A DNA stretch of 64,000 nt from Saprospiraceae bacterium (GCA_021739645.1 JAIPBL010000028.1:1-64000), one strand, 5' to 3'; shown: positions 40,601 through 49,970, counted from the stretch's first letter. The notes: generated by a model not told the origin, from the sequence alone. Numbers and translations are program-made.

Positions 40601-43600
40601 ACCGCCAACCTCCTGGAGCCAGAATCCCGTTGGGCTGGCATGATGCGGCAATTGACCACCAACGATTTTCAAACAGCCAACATTGAGTACATCGAGTTTT
40701 GGATGTTGAGTCCGTACCTCGACGAGACAGGGGCAGATGCTGGTAATCCTGCCGCCGTCAACGGCGACATGGACGGTTATGTCTATTTTAACCTAGGCAA
40801 CATTTCCGAGGACATCATTCCCGATTCCCGCAAGTTTTTTGAAAATGGCCTGCCTGGCCCCAACACCCAAGGCCGCCGTGCGGCCACCACCGGTTGGGGA
40901 AGGGTACCGCTGACGCAACAAATCACCAATTCGTTTGACACGGACACCGAGAACAGGGCTGCCCAAGACGTGGGACTAGATGGACTCTCCAGTGCCATGG
41001 AAAAAGACCATTACCAAGCCTACGTCAATGCCATCAATGCTTCTGGCATTACTGCTGATATCAAGCAGGCGATAATGGATGACCCCTCCAACGACGACTT
41101 CGTGCACTTTCGCTACGGCTACCCCAGCGGCACACCACTGTTGGAACGCTATGACCGCTTTTTCGGAACGGAAGGCAATACGCCAATTTTGCAGGGCCAA
41201 CAAACCTCACCAGCCTCTACCCTACTGCCCGACTCGGAGGACTTGGACGGTGACCGCACCCTGAACGAAACCGAGGGATATTTCCAATACCGTGTGCCCA
41301 TCAAGTACGATGGCAACAAGGGCATTGACCTCGACAACCCGTTTATCACTGACGTAACAACGGGCGCAAACAACAGGGTTTGGTATCGCTTCCGGGTACC
41401 GCTCGACTTGCCAGCCACCGACCCGAACTTCAAAAAAATAGGTGGCATCGAGGATTTCCGCTCCATCCGCTTCATGCGCATGTACTTTAAGGATTTCAAA
41501 GCACCCGTGCAGTTTCGCTTCGCAACGCTCGACTTACAGCGCAACCAATGGCGCCGCTACAAGCAGGATATTGGCGAGCCTTGCCTCTCTGTTACCTCAC
41601 CGGATTTTGAGAATCAAACTTTGTTTGAACTCAACAAAGTAAACATCGAGGAGAACAGCCAGCGTGATCCTTTCAACTACGTACTGCCCCCAGGTATCTC
41701 CCGTGAGCAGGCGCTCGGTGTGAACTTGCAGGCCTTCCAGAATGAGCAGGCATTGACCATGCGGGTCTGCGACCTCGCCGATGGCGACGCCAGGGGAATG
41801 TTCAAGAACCTGAACCTCGACATGCGCTACTACAGCAAGCTGAAAATGTTCGTACACGCTGAGCCTACCGACTGTGGCATTGGGCCAGAACCGTTGCAGA
41901 ATGGCGACTTAAAAGTGTTCGTGCGTTTGGGCAGCGACTTCAAGAACAATTTTTATGAGTACGAAATACCGCTGATACTTTCCGACCCCAACTCTGGCGT
42001 GCCGGAAAACGACCCAGACTACCAGCGGGTAGTTTGGCCACAGGAGAATGATTTGAGTGTGGTATTTGACGAACTTAAAAAGCTGAAACTGGAACGGAAT
42101 GCAAGTTCGACGGGTGCTGGACAGATTTATTCTCAAATAATTGAGCGGGACAACGGCCTTGGCGATGCGAGAATCAGCATAAAAGGTGCGCCCAACCTCG
42201 GCAACGTGAAGGCGCTGATGATTGGCATCCGCAATGCCAAACAGGGCGATGACTGCGACCCCGGCGACACGAAAAGCGTGGAAATTTGGGTCAACGAGCT
42301 TCGGACATTTGGTCTCGACGAAAGAGGCGGCGTGGCCGCCACGGCTCGTGCCGACATCCAATTGGCCGACCTCGGCACTTTGAGTCTTTCTGGCAAAGCG
42401 AGCAGCATCGGCTTTGGGGCACTCGACCAGAAGCTGCAAGAGCGAAGCCGGGAGCAGATCACGCAGTACGATATTGCCACGCAACTCTCACTTGATAAGT
42501 TTTTACCGGAGCGAATCGGGCTGCGCTTGCCGTTCTATTTCCAGTATTCCAGCGAAGTACGCAACCCACAGTTCGACCCCTACGACCGGGACATTGAGGT
42601 GAAGGACAAACTTAAATTGTCCGACAACCCGGACTCCATCCGCCAACTGGTGCAGACCGCTACCAAAATCAAAAGCTACAACTTCACGAATGTGCGCTGG
42701 GAAAACCCCAACGCTAGCGGCAAAGTGATGCCCTGGAGCTTGTCAAACTTTAGTTTCACCTACGGTTTTGATGAAACGTCTCGGCGTGACCCCATCATCG
42801 AGAGCGATGTGCTCACCCGCCGCCGTGGCGCCGTTGACTACCGTTACCAGCGCAGTGTGAAGTATATCGAGCCATTTAAGAAGGCCATCAAAAATGACAA
42901 GTACCTGAAGTTTATCAAAGAGGTAAATTTCAACCCGCTGCCTAATTCGTTCAGTTTCTCTACCGACTTGGACCGTCGGTTCAACAGCACGAAATATCGT
43001 TTTTCGGGAGACAACGCAGCGTACAACACCTACTACAACAAGCAGTTCCTCTGGAACCGCCGATACGATTTCGCCTGGGATTTTACCAAAAACCTCAAGT
43101 TCAAATTCAATGCTGACAACATCGGCGTGATTGACGAGCCGGACGAGGCAGACATGCGTATCCGCCACCAGCTTGACCCCAACGACCCGAATTACATCTC
43201 CAACGTAAAGGATTATCGCAGGGAGGCTATTTATGAAAACATGCGAGATTTTGGTCGAACCAAGAGCTACAAGCACCAATACTCCGTAACCTATAACGTG
43301 CCGATAAAAGTGCTGCCGTTCATGGACTGGACGAGCCTCAAACTCTCCTACGATGCCGACTACTCGTGGGATGCCGCCAGCCTCGCCACCAATGCGCAGG
43401 CACTTGGCAACGTCATCACCAATGGCCAGCGCCGCCAAGTGGAGGGCGACCTTGACTTTGAAAAGCTGTACAATTATTCCAATTACCTCAAAAAAATCAA
43501 CTCGAAGCGAAGACCTGCGCCTGGCGGTAGGACCAAAGGCGGCAAGGATGACGTGGGCGGCAAGGATGCCCAAGGCGATGAAAAACTCAGCAGAAAGGAA

Positions 43601-45160
43601 AGAAGGGCAAAAGATGCCGCCGCTGCCGCCAAGGACAAGAACGGCAAGGATGACAAGAAAAAGGACCGGGAACCCTCCACGCTGGAGCGGGCACTCATCC
43701 GCCCACTGATGACAGTGCGCAAGCTCAAAGTCCGCTACACCGAGAATTACGGTACGGTGATACCCGGCTATTTGCCCCAGTCAAAATTGCTGGGCATGAA
43801 CCAGTTCACCTCGCCGGGCTGGGACTTCGTGGCAGGCAAGCAGCCCAACATCAACCCAGACGACTACTACACCAACAAGGACTGGCTGCACAAGAACTGG
43901 GAGTGGATAACCCCAGACTTGGAATACGCATTGCCTAAAAACGTGACCCAATCTTACGAGCAGGTCATTGACGGGAAACTAGACCTGGAGCCGTACACCG
44001 ATTTCCGGGTAACGGTAGAGGCGAAACGCTCGAAAGGCAGAAACCACTCTGAGGAATTCCGCCGCTATGATGATTTTGGTGGCGACCCGGTACAGGGTGA
44101 ATTTAGGCACGCCAACATCACCGACTTCGGCCAGTTCAACACAAGTTACTCGGCGCTGAACACCTTGTTCAGCAAGGACTTGCAGGGCTTGTTCCAGCAG
44201 TTTGAGGACAATAAACTCATTGTAGCCAACCGATTGGGCAATGGTGTCCACGACAATATTGACTCGGCATACCTCAATTACCCGAAGGGCTATGGGCCGT
44301 TCAGCCAAAACGTGTTGTTGCCTGCCTTCATCGCAGCCTACACGGGCGAGGACGCCAATACGATGAAAGTTTCCAACAACTACGTAGGGGATGTAATCAT
44401 CAAGACCATTCCCCGGCCAAACTGGCGCTTGACCTACAACGGGCTGGCAAAACTTGGCAACCTGTCCGATGTTTTCCAAACTATTTCCATCACGCATGGC
44501 TACCAGGGCAAACTGGTGGTGAACAGCTTTGACACCGACCGCCAGTACGACCGCACCGACCCAGGAAAGCTCAAGGAAACGACGCTGGACTACTACTCCC
44601 GTTTTGAGGTTCCCGATATTCAGATTGACGAGCAGTTCAGCCCATTGCTGGGAATAGACGTTAGGCTAAAAAACGGCATGTCATTCAAAACAGAGTATAA
44701 AAACAGCAGGCAGTTGCGCTTGGAATTGATTGGAACTGGCCGCTTGCGGGAAACAAAGGCCGAAGAATATACGGTGAATTTTGGGTACAAATTGAAGGAC
44801 ACCAAATTGAGTTTCTTCACTCCCAAAAAGAAAAAGAAGTCCAGCAAGAAAAACGACAAAAAGCCGACCATCGGCCGGCCAGGCCAGCGTGCCAGCCAGA
44901 ACACGCCCGGCGACATGGATTTCTCGTTTGACCTTTCCGTTCGTGACGACGTGACGAACATCCGGGAGCTGATAACCGGCCTCGTGGAGCCAGACCGTGG
45001 AAGCCGTCGGGTAACTTTTTCCCCGGCCATCACTTATCAGCTGAACGACCAACTGTCCTTGCGGTTCTTTTTTGATTACTCAAAGAACACTCCGAAAACT
45101 TCGGCAGGTTACCCAACCACCAATATCCGAAGCGGTGTGACGGTGAGGTTCTCGCTGTAA
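37610..45160 (+). CDS. sprA: SprA (Sov) translocon protein of the type IX secretion system
   Basis: A giant (about 2,516-residue) outer-membrane barrel that forms the T9SS export channel in gliding Bacteroidota. The start is placed at the ATG at 37610 (MKKRIILPGILTVIGFFALTT), a signal peptide; 37601 and a TTG at 37595 are in frame. SprA hallmarks are RPPTYLTFDEYMEFQAKK, LNGSGQRGVNGKLDPIGKIDVKNQLIERLFGG, PQGNIDLTFGVDFSNVQNPSWTKRQQRRGG, and the central YIDDFEGSAQPINIQSP with NGWVMSSIPQND. The end (GVTVRFSL) is a barrel-type terminus. A Lys/Asp/Ala-rich low-complexity stretch at about 1960-2027 and a poly-Lys segment (TPKKKKKSSKKNDKK) near 2405 are probably surface or periplasmic loops. It is essential for exporting the type A and type B tailed proteins in this window. 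A strong terminator follows. Confidence 0.95.
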   Translation: MKKRIILPGILTVIGFFALTTTLRGSSHFPENAYSPEYVLAADEPSPTKPVALATTFINVPLDTIPLEPRNGDFLTTPSSNPFDLKDPKDVQQTVEYDPISGQYIITERLGDDYYRPPTYLTFDEYMEFQAKKQEQDYFKELNGSGQRGVNGKLDPIGKIDVKNQLIERLFGGTKVDIQPQGNIDLTFGVDFSNVQNPSWTKRQQRRGGFDFDMDIQMNVEGSIGEKLKLSTNYNTQATFDFDNTMKLDYNTDAFGEDDIIKKIEAGNVSLPLKSTLIQGSQSLFGLKTELQFAKLRLALVASQQRSQQDDVTLKGGSQFQEYEVFADAYDENRHFLLTHYNRNNFEYALSDLPAIKSLFKIQKIQVWVTDSRGSTENIRDIVAIADLGETERMTNTSVDMQPPPSPVNPDNKGEGLPDNYANPIYGTLLSNPSSKQVERIVNVLKTPPFNFQQGRDFEKVTARLLSPTEYTFHPELGFVSLNLNIQPDQVVGIAFEYTYKDKLYQVGQMAEDVAQNSGLNAQSDPNAAPNQNVLFVKMLKSTVQPVNLPTWDLMMKNVYNIGAYNVSREDFKLDIYYDDPGQGSKRFLPSSNLAGIPLLRVFNLDQLNVQNDPQPDGVFDYVDGLTIQSRSGRIMFPVLEPFGDALEKQITDPVEAKKYVFKQLYTQTLFNAREYPELNRFTIKGTYKSSVSSEISLGAFNIPPGSVTVTAGGATLLEGKDYEVDYSIGKVRILNDAILNSGTPIKVSFEDNTLFGFQTKSMLGVRADYEVNKHLTIGGTYLRLFERPYTQKVNIGDDPINNRMFGLDINYSNEVPWITKMVDKLPFISTKAPSNVTLSAETAAIKPGHARAINEKTADGDKGGVTYIDDFEGSAQPINIQSPFNGTNGWVMSSIPQNDMFPESGLKDDILAGVNRAHLSWFRIESGSDIRGGTDATNPYTQNISQQEIFPNFTPTNQFGNSFNQILDVMYDPTRRGPYNYDLPGGTAFSAGLNNTTANLLEPESRWAGMMRQLTTNDFQTANIEYIEFWMLSPYLDETGADAGNPAAVNGDMDGYVYFNLGNISEDIIPDSRKFFENGLPGPNTQGRRAATTGWGRVPLTQQITNSFDTDTENRAAQDVGLDGLSSAMEKDHYQAYVNAINASGITADIKQAIMDDPSNDDFVHFRYGYPSGTPLLERYDRFFGTEGNTPILQGQQTSPASTLLPDSEDLDGDRTLNETEGYFQYRVPIKYDGNKGIDLDNPFITDVTTGANNRVWYRFRVPLDLPATDPNFKKIGGIEDFRSIRFMRMYFKDFKAPVQFRFATLDLQRNQWRRYKQDIGEPCLSVTSPDFENQTLFELNKVNIEENSQRDPFNYVLPPGISREQALGVNLQAFQNEQALTMRVCDLADGDARGMFKNLNLDMRYYSKLKMFVHAEPTDCGIGPEPLQNGDLKVFVRLGSDFKNNFYEYEIPLILSDPNSGVPENDPDYQRVVWPQENDLSVVFDELKKLKLERNASSTGAGQIYSQIIERDNGLGDARISIKGAPNLGNVKALMIGIRNAKQGDDCDPGDTKSVEIWVNELRTFGLDERGGVAATARADIQLADLGTLSLSGKASSIGFGALDQKLQERSREQITQYDIATQLSLDKFLPERIGLRLPFYFQYSSEVRNPQFDPYDRDIEVKDKLKLSDNPDSIRQLVQTATKIKSYNFTNVRWENPNASGKVMPWSLSNFSFTYGFDETSRRDPIIESDVLTRRRGAVDYRYQRSVKYIEPFKKAIKNDKYLKFIKEVNFNPLPNSFSFSTDLDRRFNSTKYRFSGDNAAYNTYYNKQFLWNRRYDFAWDFTKNLKFKFNADNIGVIDEPDEADMRIRHQLDPNDPNYISNVKDYRREAIYENMRDFGRTKSYKHQYSVTYNVPIKVLPFMDWTSLKLSYDADYSWDAASLATNAQALGNVITNGQRRQVEGDLDFEKLYNYSNYLKKINSKRRPAPGGRTKGGKDDVGGKDAQGDEKLSRKERRAKDAAAAAKDKNGKDDKKKDREPSTLERALIRPLMTVRKLKVRYTENYGTVIPGYLPQSKLLGMNQFTSPGWDFVAGKQPNINPDDYYTNKDWLHKNWEWITPDLEYALPKNVTQSYEQVIDGKLDLEPYTDFRVTVEAKRSKGRNHSEEFRRYDDFGGDPVQGEFRHANITDFGQFNTSYSALNTLFSKDLQGLFQQFEDNKLIVANRLGNGVHDNIDSAYLNYPKGYGPFSQNVLLPAFIAAYTGEDANTMKVSNNYVGDVIIKTIPRPNWRLTYNGLAKLGNLSDVFQTISITHGYQGKLVVNSFDTDRQYDRTDPGKLKETTLDYYSRFEVPDIQIDEQFSPLLGIDVRLKNGMSFKTEYKNSRQLRLELIGTGRLRETKAEEYTVNFGYKLKDTKLSFFTPKKKKKSSKKNDKKPTIGRPGQRASQNTPGDMDFSFDLSVRDDVTNIRELITGLVEPDRGSRRVTFSPAITYQLNDQLSLRFFFDYSKNTPKTSAGYPTTNIRSGVTVRFSL

Positions 45161-45178
45161 CATTGGTTACAAAAACCA

Positions 45179-45220
45179 AATAGAAAGCCCCGAAACAAAA
45201 TTTCGGGGCTTTCTATTTTG
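45179..45220 (+). terminator. Strong rho-independent terminator of sprA
   Basis: AATAGAAAGCCCCGAAA (45179-45195) pairs perfectly with its complement at 45201-45217 around a five-base loop. Confidence 0.9.
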
Positions 45221-45235
45221 GTTAAAAAACGCAAC

Positions 45236-45270
45236 TTTGCGAAACTGGCGGCAATCAAGCCTTAAATTTG
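45236..45270 (+). promoter_or_regulatory. moaA promoter
   Basis: TTTG (45236-45239) and TAAATTTG (45263-45270) fit the Bacteroidota promoter, with a spacer of about 23 bp, slightly long. The -7 box is 30 bp before the ATG. Confidence 0.55.
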
Positions 45271-45300
45271 CCCTGCCATCGTCAGTCGTAAATCATCAAA

Positions 45301-46290
45301 ATGCTCAGAGACAACCATCATCGCCCGGTAAACTACCTGCGCCTCGCAGTGACCGACCGCTGCAACCTCCGCTGCTTTTACTGCATGCCAGAAGAGGGCA
45401 TCGAGTACATGCCAAAAGCGGAGTTGATGAGCTACGAGGAGATGCTGCGCATCGTGCGGGTGATGGTCGGGCTGGGCATTCAAAAACTGCGCATCACCGG
45501 CGGAGAGCCATTCATCCGGCGTGACATGATGGATTTTTTGGGGGAAATGAGCCGATTGGATGGCCTGCAGGAAATCCATATCACCACCAACGGCGTGGTG
45601 ACAGCACCACTGGTGCCAGCACTGAAAAAACTGGGCATCTGCTCCATCAACCTCAGCCTCGATACGCTCAACCCCCAGCTTTTTCACGAAATCACCCGCC
45701 GTGACGACTTTCACAAGGTGATGAAAACATTCGAGGCGCTGCTCTCGCACGGCATTTCCACCAAGATAAACGCCGTGATGATGGAGGGCAAAAATGACCA
45801 CGACCTCTTGCCGCTGGCCATGCTCACCAAGGAACATCCCGTGGGCGTCCGCTACATCGAGGAGATGCCCTTCAACGGTGGCGAGGCGCATTACGATAAA
45901 CTCTGGTGGAGTCACCGCCGCATCCTCGAAACGTTGCAAAACCATTTTCCGGACTTGGAAAAAATACCTGACCCACCTTCCTCCACCTCGTACAATTACC
46001 GAATACCGGGACACCGGGGAACGGTTGGCATCATCGCCGCCTACAGCCGCACGTTTTGTGGCACCTGCAACCGCATCCGCCTCACGCCACAGGGCCTGAT
46101 GAAGACCTGCCTCTACGACGACGGCGTTTTCAACATAAAAAACCTGCTGCGTGCCGGAGCCACCGACGAGCAACTCGGCCACGCCGTGCTCGACGCACTC
46201 GGCAACCGGGCCAAGGACGGCTTCGAGGCGGAGAGCCGCCGACGGTTTGGGCTGCCAGTGTCGGAGAGCATGGCGACGATAGGGGGGTGA
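45301..46290 (+). CDS. moaA: GTP 3',8-cyclase MoaA
   Basis: A 329-residue radical-SAM enzyme making the first intermediate of molybdopterin from GTP. The N-terminal cluster motif is CNLRCFYC; LRITGGEPFIRRD is the SAM-binding GGE strand. The second 4Fe-4S site is CGTCNRIRLTPQGLMKTC near 255. The chain ends in the conserved Gly-Gly (SESMATIGG) that reaches the active site. All hallmarks are intact. No other molybdenum-cofactor gene is in the window, so the rest of the pathway must lie elsewhere. The promoter is directly upstream, and a short repeat relic separates it from coaX. Confidence 0.96.
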   Translation: MLRDNHHRPVNYLRLAVTDRCNLRCFYCMPEEGIEYMPKAELMSYEEMLRIVRVMVGLGIQKLRITGGEPFIRRDMMDFLGEMSRLDGLQEIHITTNGVVTAPLVPALKKLGICSINLSLDTLNPQLFHEITRRDDFHKVMKTFEALLSHGISTKINAVMMEGKNDHDLLPLAMLTKEHPVGVRYIEEMPFNGGEAHYDKLWWSHRRILETLQNHFPDLEKIPDPPSSTSYNYRIPGHRGTVGIIAAYSRTFCGTCNRIRLTPQGLMKTCLYDDGVFNIKNLLRAGATDEQLGHAVLDALGNRAKDGFEAESRRRFGLPVSESMATIGG

Positions 46291-46319
46291 GAGCGTGAGC
46301 AGGTGAGCGGCGAGGGGGA

Positions 46320-46344
46320 TTCATCATTAACCATTCATCATTAA
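46320..46344. repeat. Relic of the ATTCATCATT dispersed repeat
   Basis: TTCATCATTAACCATTCATC shares its words with the 27-bp inverted repeat at 19175-19245 and lies directly before the coaX start. It is a short, single-arm copy. Confidence 0.5.
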
Positions 46345-46350
46345 ATCAAG

Positions 46351-47091
46351 TTGAACCTCGCAATTGACATTGGAAATACCCGTACCAAAATCGCTGTATT
46401 TGATGGCGATGAATTGCTGCACAAGGAAGTGTGGAGCGAACTGACTTTGCCGGAAGTAAAGCAGTTGGCATACAACCAAAAGGTAGAAAAAATCATCCTT
46501 TCCAGCGTGTCGAAGCAATCGGAGGAGGTGATGTCGTTTTTGAAAACCAATTTCACCTTCCTCGAACTCACGACAGAAACGGCGCTGCCCATCCGCATCC
46601 GCTATAAAACGCCGGAAACGCTCGGCAAGGATAGAATCGCAGCAGCCGCAGGAGCAGCCCATCTTTTTCCGCAGAAATTCTGCCTGGTGATTGATGCTGG
46701 CACTTGCATCACGCTGGATGTGGTAAGCTCGGAGGGCGAATTTCTTGGCGGCAATATTTCGCCGGGCATCGAGATGCGGCTGAAAGCGATGCACCACTTC
46801 ACGGCGAGGCTTCCACAGGTAGTCAGAACTGCGAATCGACCTGACGAACTCGGCGACAGCACCGAAAATGCCATCAGAAATGGTGGCGAAATGGGTGCTT
46901 TGTTGGAAGTGGAGGGCTTTATTCGGCTTTGTCGGAAGAAATATCGCCCACTTCGGGTTGTTTTGACGGGTGGCGACGCTGATTTTTTTGTTAAACACAC
47001 CAAAACCAAGATATTCGCGCACCAAAATTTAGTCCTGTTGGGATTGAATCAAATTTTACAACATAATGCCAAACTTTTTGAAGGATTTTAG
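46351..47091 (+). CDS. coaX: Type III pantothenate kinase
   Basis: A 246-residue cytoplasmic kinase of the acetate/sugar-kinase fold catalysing the first step of coenzyme A synthesis. The ATP-phosphate loop DIGNTRTK is at 6-13, the catalytic and pantothenate-binding GKDRIAAAAGA and the DAGTCITLDVVS motif lie mid-chain, followed by GGNISPGIEMR and LTGGDADFF. It starts with TTG at 46351, which gives the family N-terminus MNLAIDIGNT. No closer ATG exists. Its last 26 bp overlap the start of the next gene, so the two are cotranscribed. Confidence 0.93.
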   Translation: MNLAIDIGNTRTKIAVFDGDELLHKEVWSELTLPEVKQLAYNQKVEKIILSSVSKQSEEVMSFLKTNFTFLELTTETALPIRIRYKTPETLGKDRIAAAAGAAHLFPQKFCLVIDAGTCITLDVVSSEGEFLGGNISPGIEMRLKAMHHFTARLPQVVRTANRPDELGDSTENAIRNGGEMGALLEVEGFIRLCRKKYRPLRVVLTGGDADFFVKHTKTKIFAHQNLVLLGLNQILQHNAKLFEGF

Positions 47092-48394
47092 AGGATGTTT
47101 GAACACGCTGCCTTTGCTGTTTTTAACCGCTGTGGTACTTGCACAGCCCAAAGACAATTCGCCCTATACCCGCATCGGGTTGGGTGAAACCATCACCAAC
47201 TCGCTTTCATCTGCTGGGTTTGCCGGGCTTTCGGCGGCCTACAACGACCCCCTCCACATCAACCTGCAAAACCCGGCAGCCTACGGTTGGCTGAAAACGG
47301 CGACTTTTGAAGCTGGTTTGTACACGAAATATTCCAAGCTGGAGCTTGGAAGCGAGACCGCCCAAAACTGGTCGGGCAACCTAAGCCACCTAGCTTTGGC
47401 CTTTCCGATTCACAATGGCCTAAACGATGTAATGTCCAAAAAACAGCGCAAACTGCACTGGGGCATGAGTTTCGCTTTGTTGCCAAACTCGACTGTGGGA
47501 TATGATATCGAAACCACGGCTATCAACTCAGGGCAGGACACCACCCGAAACATTTACCAAGGCTCGGGAGGCACCAACAAATTCCTATGGGGCAATGCCG
47601 TGAACTACAAGAATTTTTCGGCTGGCGCCAATGTCGGCTTCATGTTCGGGCAGATAGAAAGCACCAGGCAGCTCGACTTCTTGGATTTGGACAATGCCTA
47701 CGCCGACATTTTCAAGGACAACATCAGTGTGCGTGGCTTCATCTGGTCGCTCGGTGCCCAGCAGCAAATCGTCTTGGAACCCGAAAAAAAGGACCAAGAA
47801 GTATATACCGGCAAGTCGCTGATTATTGGTGCCTACGGCAATAGTGCCACCAATTTTGATACCCGCAGCACTTTTCTTCGCATGAGGTACAACCCAACTA
47901 CGGTCCACAGGGATACGCTAACCTTTGAAGAAGACCAAGAAGGTACCGGCAAACTGCCCGCTGAAATAACCGTCGGTGTGATGTACCAAAACCCTGGCAA
48001 ATTCCGCTTGGGAGCAGAATTTTATGCTGGCAAATGGAGCAAATACGAGAATGAGGCCAAACCGGAATCGCTTTTCGACAGCCGCCGGGTAGCCGTTGGT
48101 GCCGAGTACATCCCGGATATTTCATCGTACAACAAATACCTGAACCGCATACGCTACCGGGTTGGGGCTTACCACCGCACCGACCCACGCCTGAATGACC
48201 TCAAGCAATATGCAGTGACCGTCGGGTTCGGATTGCCGGTAATTTTGCCGAGGCAACAGACTTCTTTTGTCAACCTTGCTTTCGAATTTGGCAAGTACGA
48301 CACGGCCAATGCCATCAAGGAGACTTTTGTGAAAATGTCGCTTGGATTCACTCTAAATGACAGCAGTTGGTTCTTCAAACGCAAATTTGGATAG
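47066..48394 (+). CDS. Outer-membrane beta-barrel protein (FadL/OmpP1-like) next to coaX
   Basis: A 442-residue protein with an N-terminal hydrophobic signal (LNTLPLLFLTAVVLAQ), then DNSPYTRIGLGETITNSLSSAGFAGLSAAY, the start typical of the barrel family found after coaX in many Bacteroidota. Alternating beta-strand patterns run to the end (KMSLGFTLNDSSWFFKRKFG). FadL-type barrels admit hydrophobic solutes, but the substrate here is unknown. Translation begins inside the end of coaX. A possible hairpin (GGTGTTTTT / AAAAAAACACC, about 48429-48454) lies before the TPR genes. Confidence 0.75.
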   Translation: MPNFLKDFRGCLNTLPLLFLTAVVLAQPKDNSPYTRIGLGETITNSLSSAGFAGLSAAYNDPLHINLQNPAAYGWLKTATFEAGLYTKYSKLELGSETAQNWSGNLSHLALAFPIHNGLNDVMSKKQRKLHWGMSFALLPNSTVGYDIETTAINSGQDTTRNIYQGSGGTNKFLWGNAVNYKNFSAGANVGFMFGQIESTRQLDFLDLDNAYADIFKDNISVRGFIWSLGAQQQIVLEPEKKDQEVYTGKSLIIGAYGNSATNFDTRSTFLRMRYNPTTVHRDTLTFEEDQEGTGKLPAEITVGVMYQNPGKFRLGAEFYAGKWSKYENEAKPESLFDSRRVAVGAEYIPDISSYNKYLNRIRYRVGAYHRTDPRLNDLKQYAVTVGFGLPVILPRQQTSFVNLAFEFGKYDTANAIKETFVKMSLGFTLNDSSWFFKRKFG

Positions 48395-48514
48395 AACCCG
48401 CAGGGCAGGTTTCAGCGCCAAATTGTTGGTGTTTTTGCTCCGAAAAAAACACCCTAATCGGCAAGCTGGCTGCAAGCGGCAAATCATACAAAACTTAAAC
48501 GTAAACATCTAATT

Positions 48515-49900
48515 ATGAAGGATCTAGTAAAGCTTATTGTTGTTGCACTTGTTGCAGGTTCCGGGTTTTCGCCTGCTTTTGGCCAATGTGAAACCTGGTT
48601 GAAATCACCGGAGAAGGATGCACTGGAAGAAGCACACGTGCTTTACCGCCAGTTTATGAAAACGGACGAGTATGACAAAGCTTTTCCATACTGGGAAAAA
48701 GCGTACAAAGGTGCTCCCGCAGCCGATGGCCAGCGTTCCATGCACTTTACGGATGGCCGCAAAATCTACCTTGACAAATTCAAGAAGGCGACCGACGAGG
48801 CTAAGAAAATGGAATACGCCGCCATGGCCCTTCGCATGTTCGATGAGCAAGGCCAATGCTACCCCGATGAAAAAGCGAATGCCATGGGCTTGAAGGCTTA
48901 CGAGATGTTTTACACCATAAATTCACCCTACCCCGACACGAAAAAAGCGTGCGAAGAAGCCGTTAAGGCAGGTGGCAACAATACGAGCTATGTGGTTTTT
49001 CAGCCCTACACTTCTATCGCCGTCTGGCAGTTCCAGAACAAGCAAATGACAGCCGAGGAAGCAAGGAATATCTATACCAAGCTGAATGAAATAGCGGATT
49101 CCGGCATCGCCAACAACGCCAAGCTTTCCGATGCGTTCCAGCAGGCCAAGGAGGCAATGAACGCCAGCTTTGCGCAAATTGAAAATGAAATTTTCGATTG
49201 CAACTTTTTCAAAAGCAAACTGGAACCGGACTACCGTGCCCACCCAGAGGATACCGAGGTTATCAAGTTCGTTTACAACAAACTGAAGCAGCAAGGCTGT
49301 GCGGATGAAGACCCGCTGGTGGCCGAGTTGAAGGGCCGTTATGAAACGATTGTGGCTGCCGAAAATGCCGCCAAGATGGCTGCCTATTACGAAGAAAACC
49401 CAGGTGACTACGGTGTTGCGCTCTTCAAAGAAGGCAAGTACAATGAGGCACTTACAAAATTCGAGAAGGGCATCTCCAAAGAAAAAGCTGGAGGAAACGA
49501 CAACGAAAAACTGGCCAACTACTACTTCTATATGGCCTCAATTGAGTTCCGTCAACTGAATCGCTATTCTGCGGCTCGTGAGGACGCTCGAATGGCCGCC
49601 AAGTACAAGCCAGGGTGGGGTCAGCCCTATATGCTGATAGGTGATATGTATGCCTCCACCAGCAGCTCCTGCGGCAACGATGCCTTCGACGCTTCATTGG
49701 CCGTATTGGCAGCCGTTGACAAATACTCCTATGCAAAGTCCATTGACAATGATGTAGCTGGGGAAGCCAATAGCAAAATAGGCCGATACAGCGGCTACTA
49801 CCCCAGCAAGGAGGAAGCATTCATGCGCAAATACGCCGAAGGCACAACCTTGACCGTGCCTTGCTGGATTGGGGAGACGGTGCGGCTTCGACTCCAATAA
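48515..49900 (+). CDS. Secreted TPR-rich protein, first of a paralogous pair
   Basis: A 461-residue protein with a signal peptide (to SPAFGQ) and TPR-like helical pairs throughout (HVLYRQFMKTDEYDKAFPYWEKAYKGAPAADGQRS near the start; ALFKEGKYNEALTKFEKGI and FRQLNRYSAAREDARMAAKYKPGWGQPYMLIGDMY near the end). It has conserved cysteines including the C-terminal VPCWIGET. The order coaX, barrel, TPR, TPR is common in the phylum. It is periplasmic or surface, with a probable scaffold role; no enzymatic motif was found. It is paralogous to the lipoprotein downstream, sharing the WEKAYKxxPxADGxRSxxxTDG and RPGWGxPYxLxG frames. Confidence 0.75.
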   Translation: MKDLVKLIVVALVAGSGFSPAFGQCETWLKSPEKDALEEAHVLYRQFMKTDEYDKAFPYWEKAYKGAPAADGQRSMHFTDGRKIYLDKFKKATDEAKKMEYAAMALRMFDEQGQCYPDEKANAMGLKAYEMFYTINSPYPDTKKACEEAVKAGGNNTSYVVFQPYTSIAVWQFQNKQMTAEEARNIYTKLNEIADSGIANNAKLSDAFQQAKEAMNASFAQIENEIFDCNFFKSKLEPDYRAHPEDTEVIKFVYNKLKQQGCADEDPLVAELKGRYETIVAAENAAKMAAYYEENPGDYGVALFKEGKYNEALTKFEKGISKEKAGGNDNEKLANYYFYMASIEFRQLNRYSAAREDARMAAKYKPGWGQPYMLIGDMYASTSSSCGNDAFDASLAVLAAVDKYSYAKSIDNDVAGEANSKIGRYSGYYPSKEEAFMRKYAEGTTLTVPCWIGETVRLRLQ

Positions 49901-49937
49901 ACACCTAAAAAACGCCAAGAGGAAATGAACATTTCCG

Positions 49938-49970
49938 AAGCCCCGTTCTTATGTAAGTACGGGGCTTTTT
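49938..49970 (+). terminator. Rho-independent terminator between the TPR genes
   Basis: AAGCCCCGT (49938-49946) pairs with ACGGGGCTT (49959-49967), followed by a T run. It separates the two paralogues. Confidence 0.85.

Noticed and set aside
42743..43573. Minus-strand 276-codon frame inside sprA
   Set aside because: Antisense shadow of a well-supported gene; no promoter and no recognisable protein.
48429..48454. Hairpin GGTGTTTTT/AAAAAAACACC as a plus-strand terminator
   Set aside because: The stem itself carries the T run and no T tract follows; structure is weak for termination on this strand.
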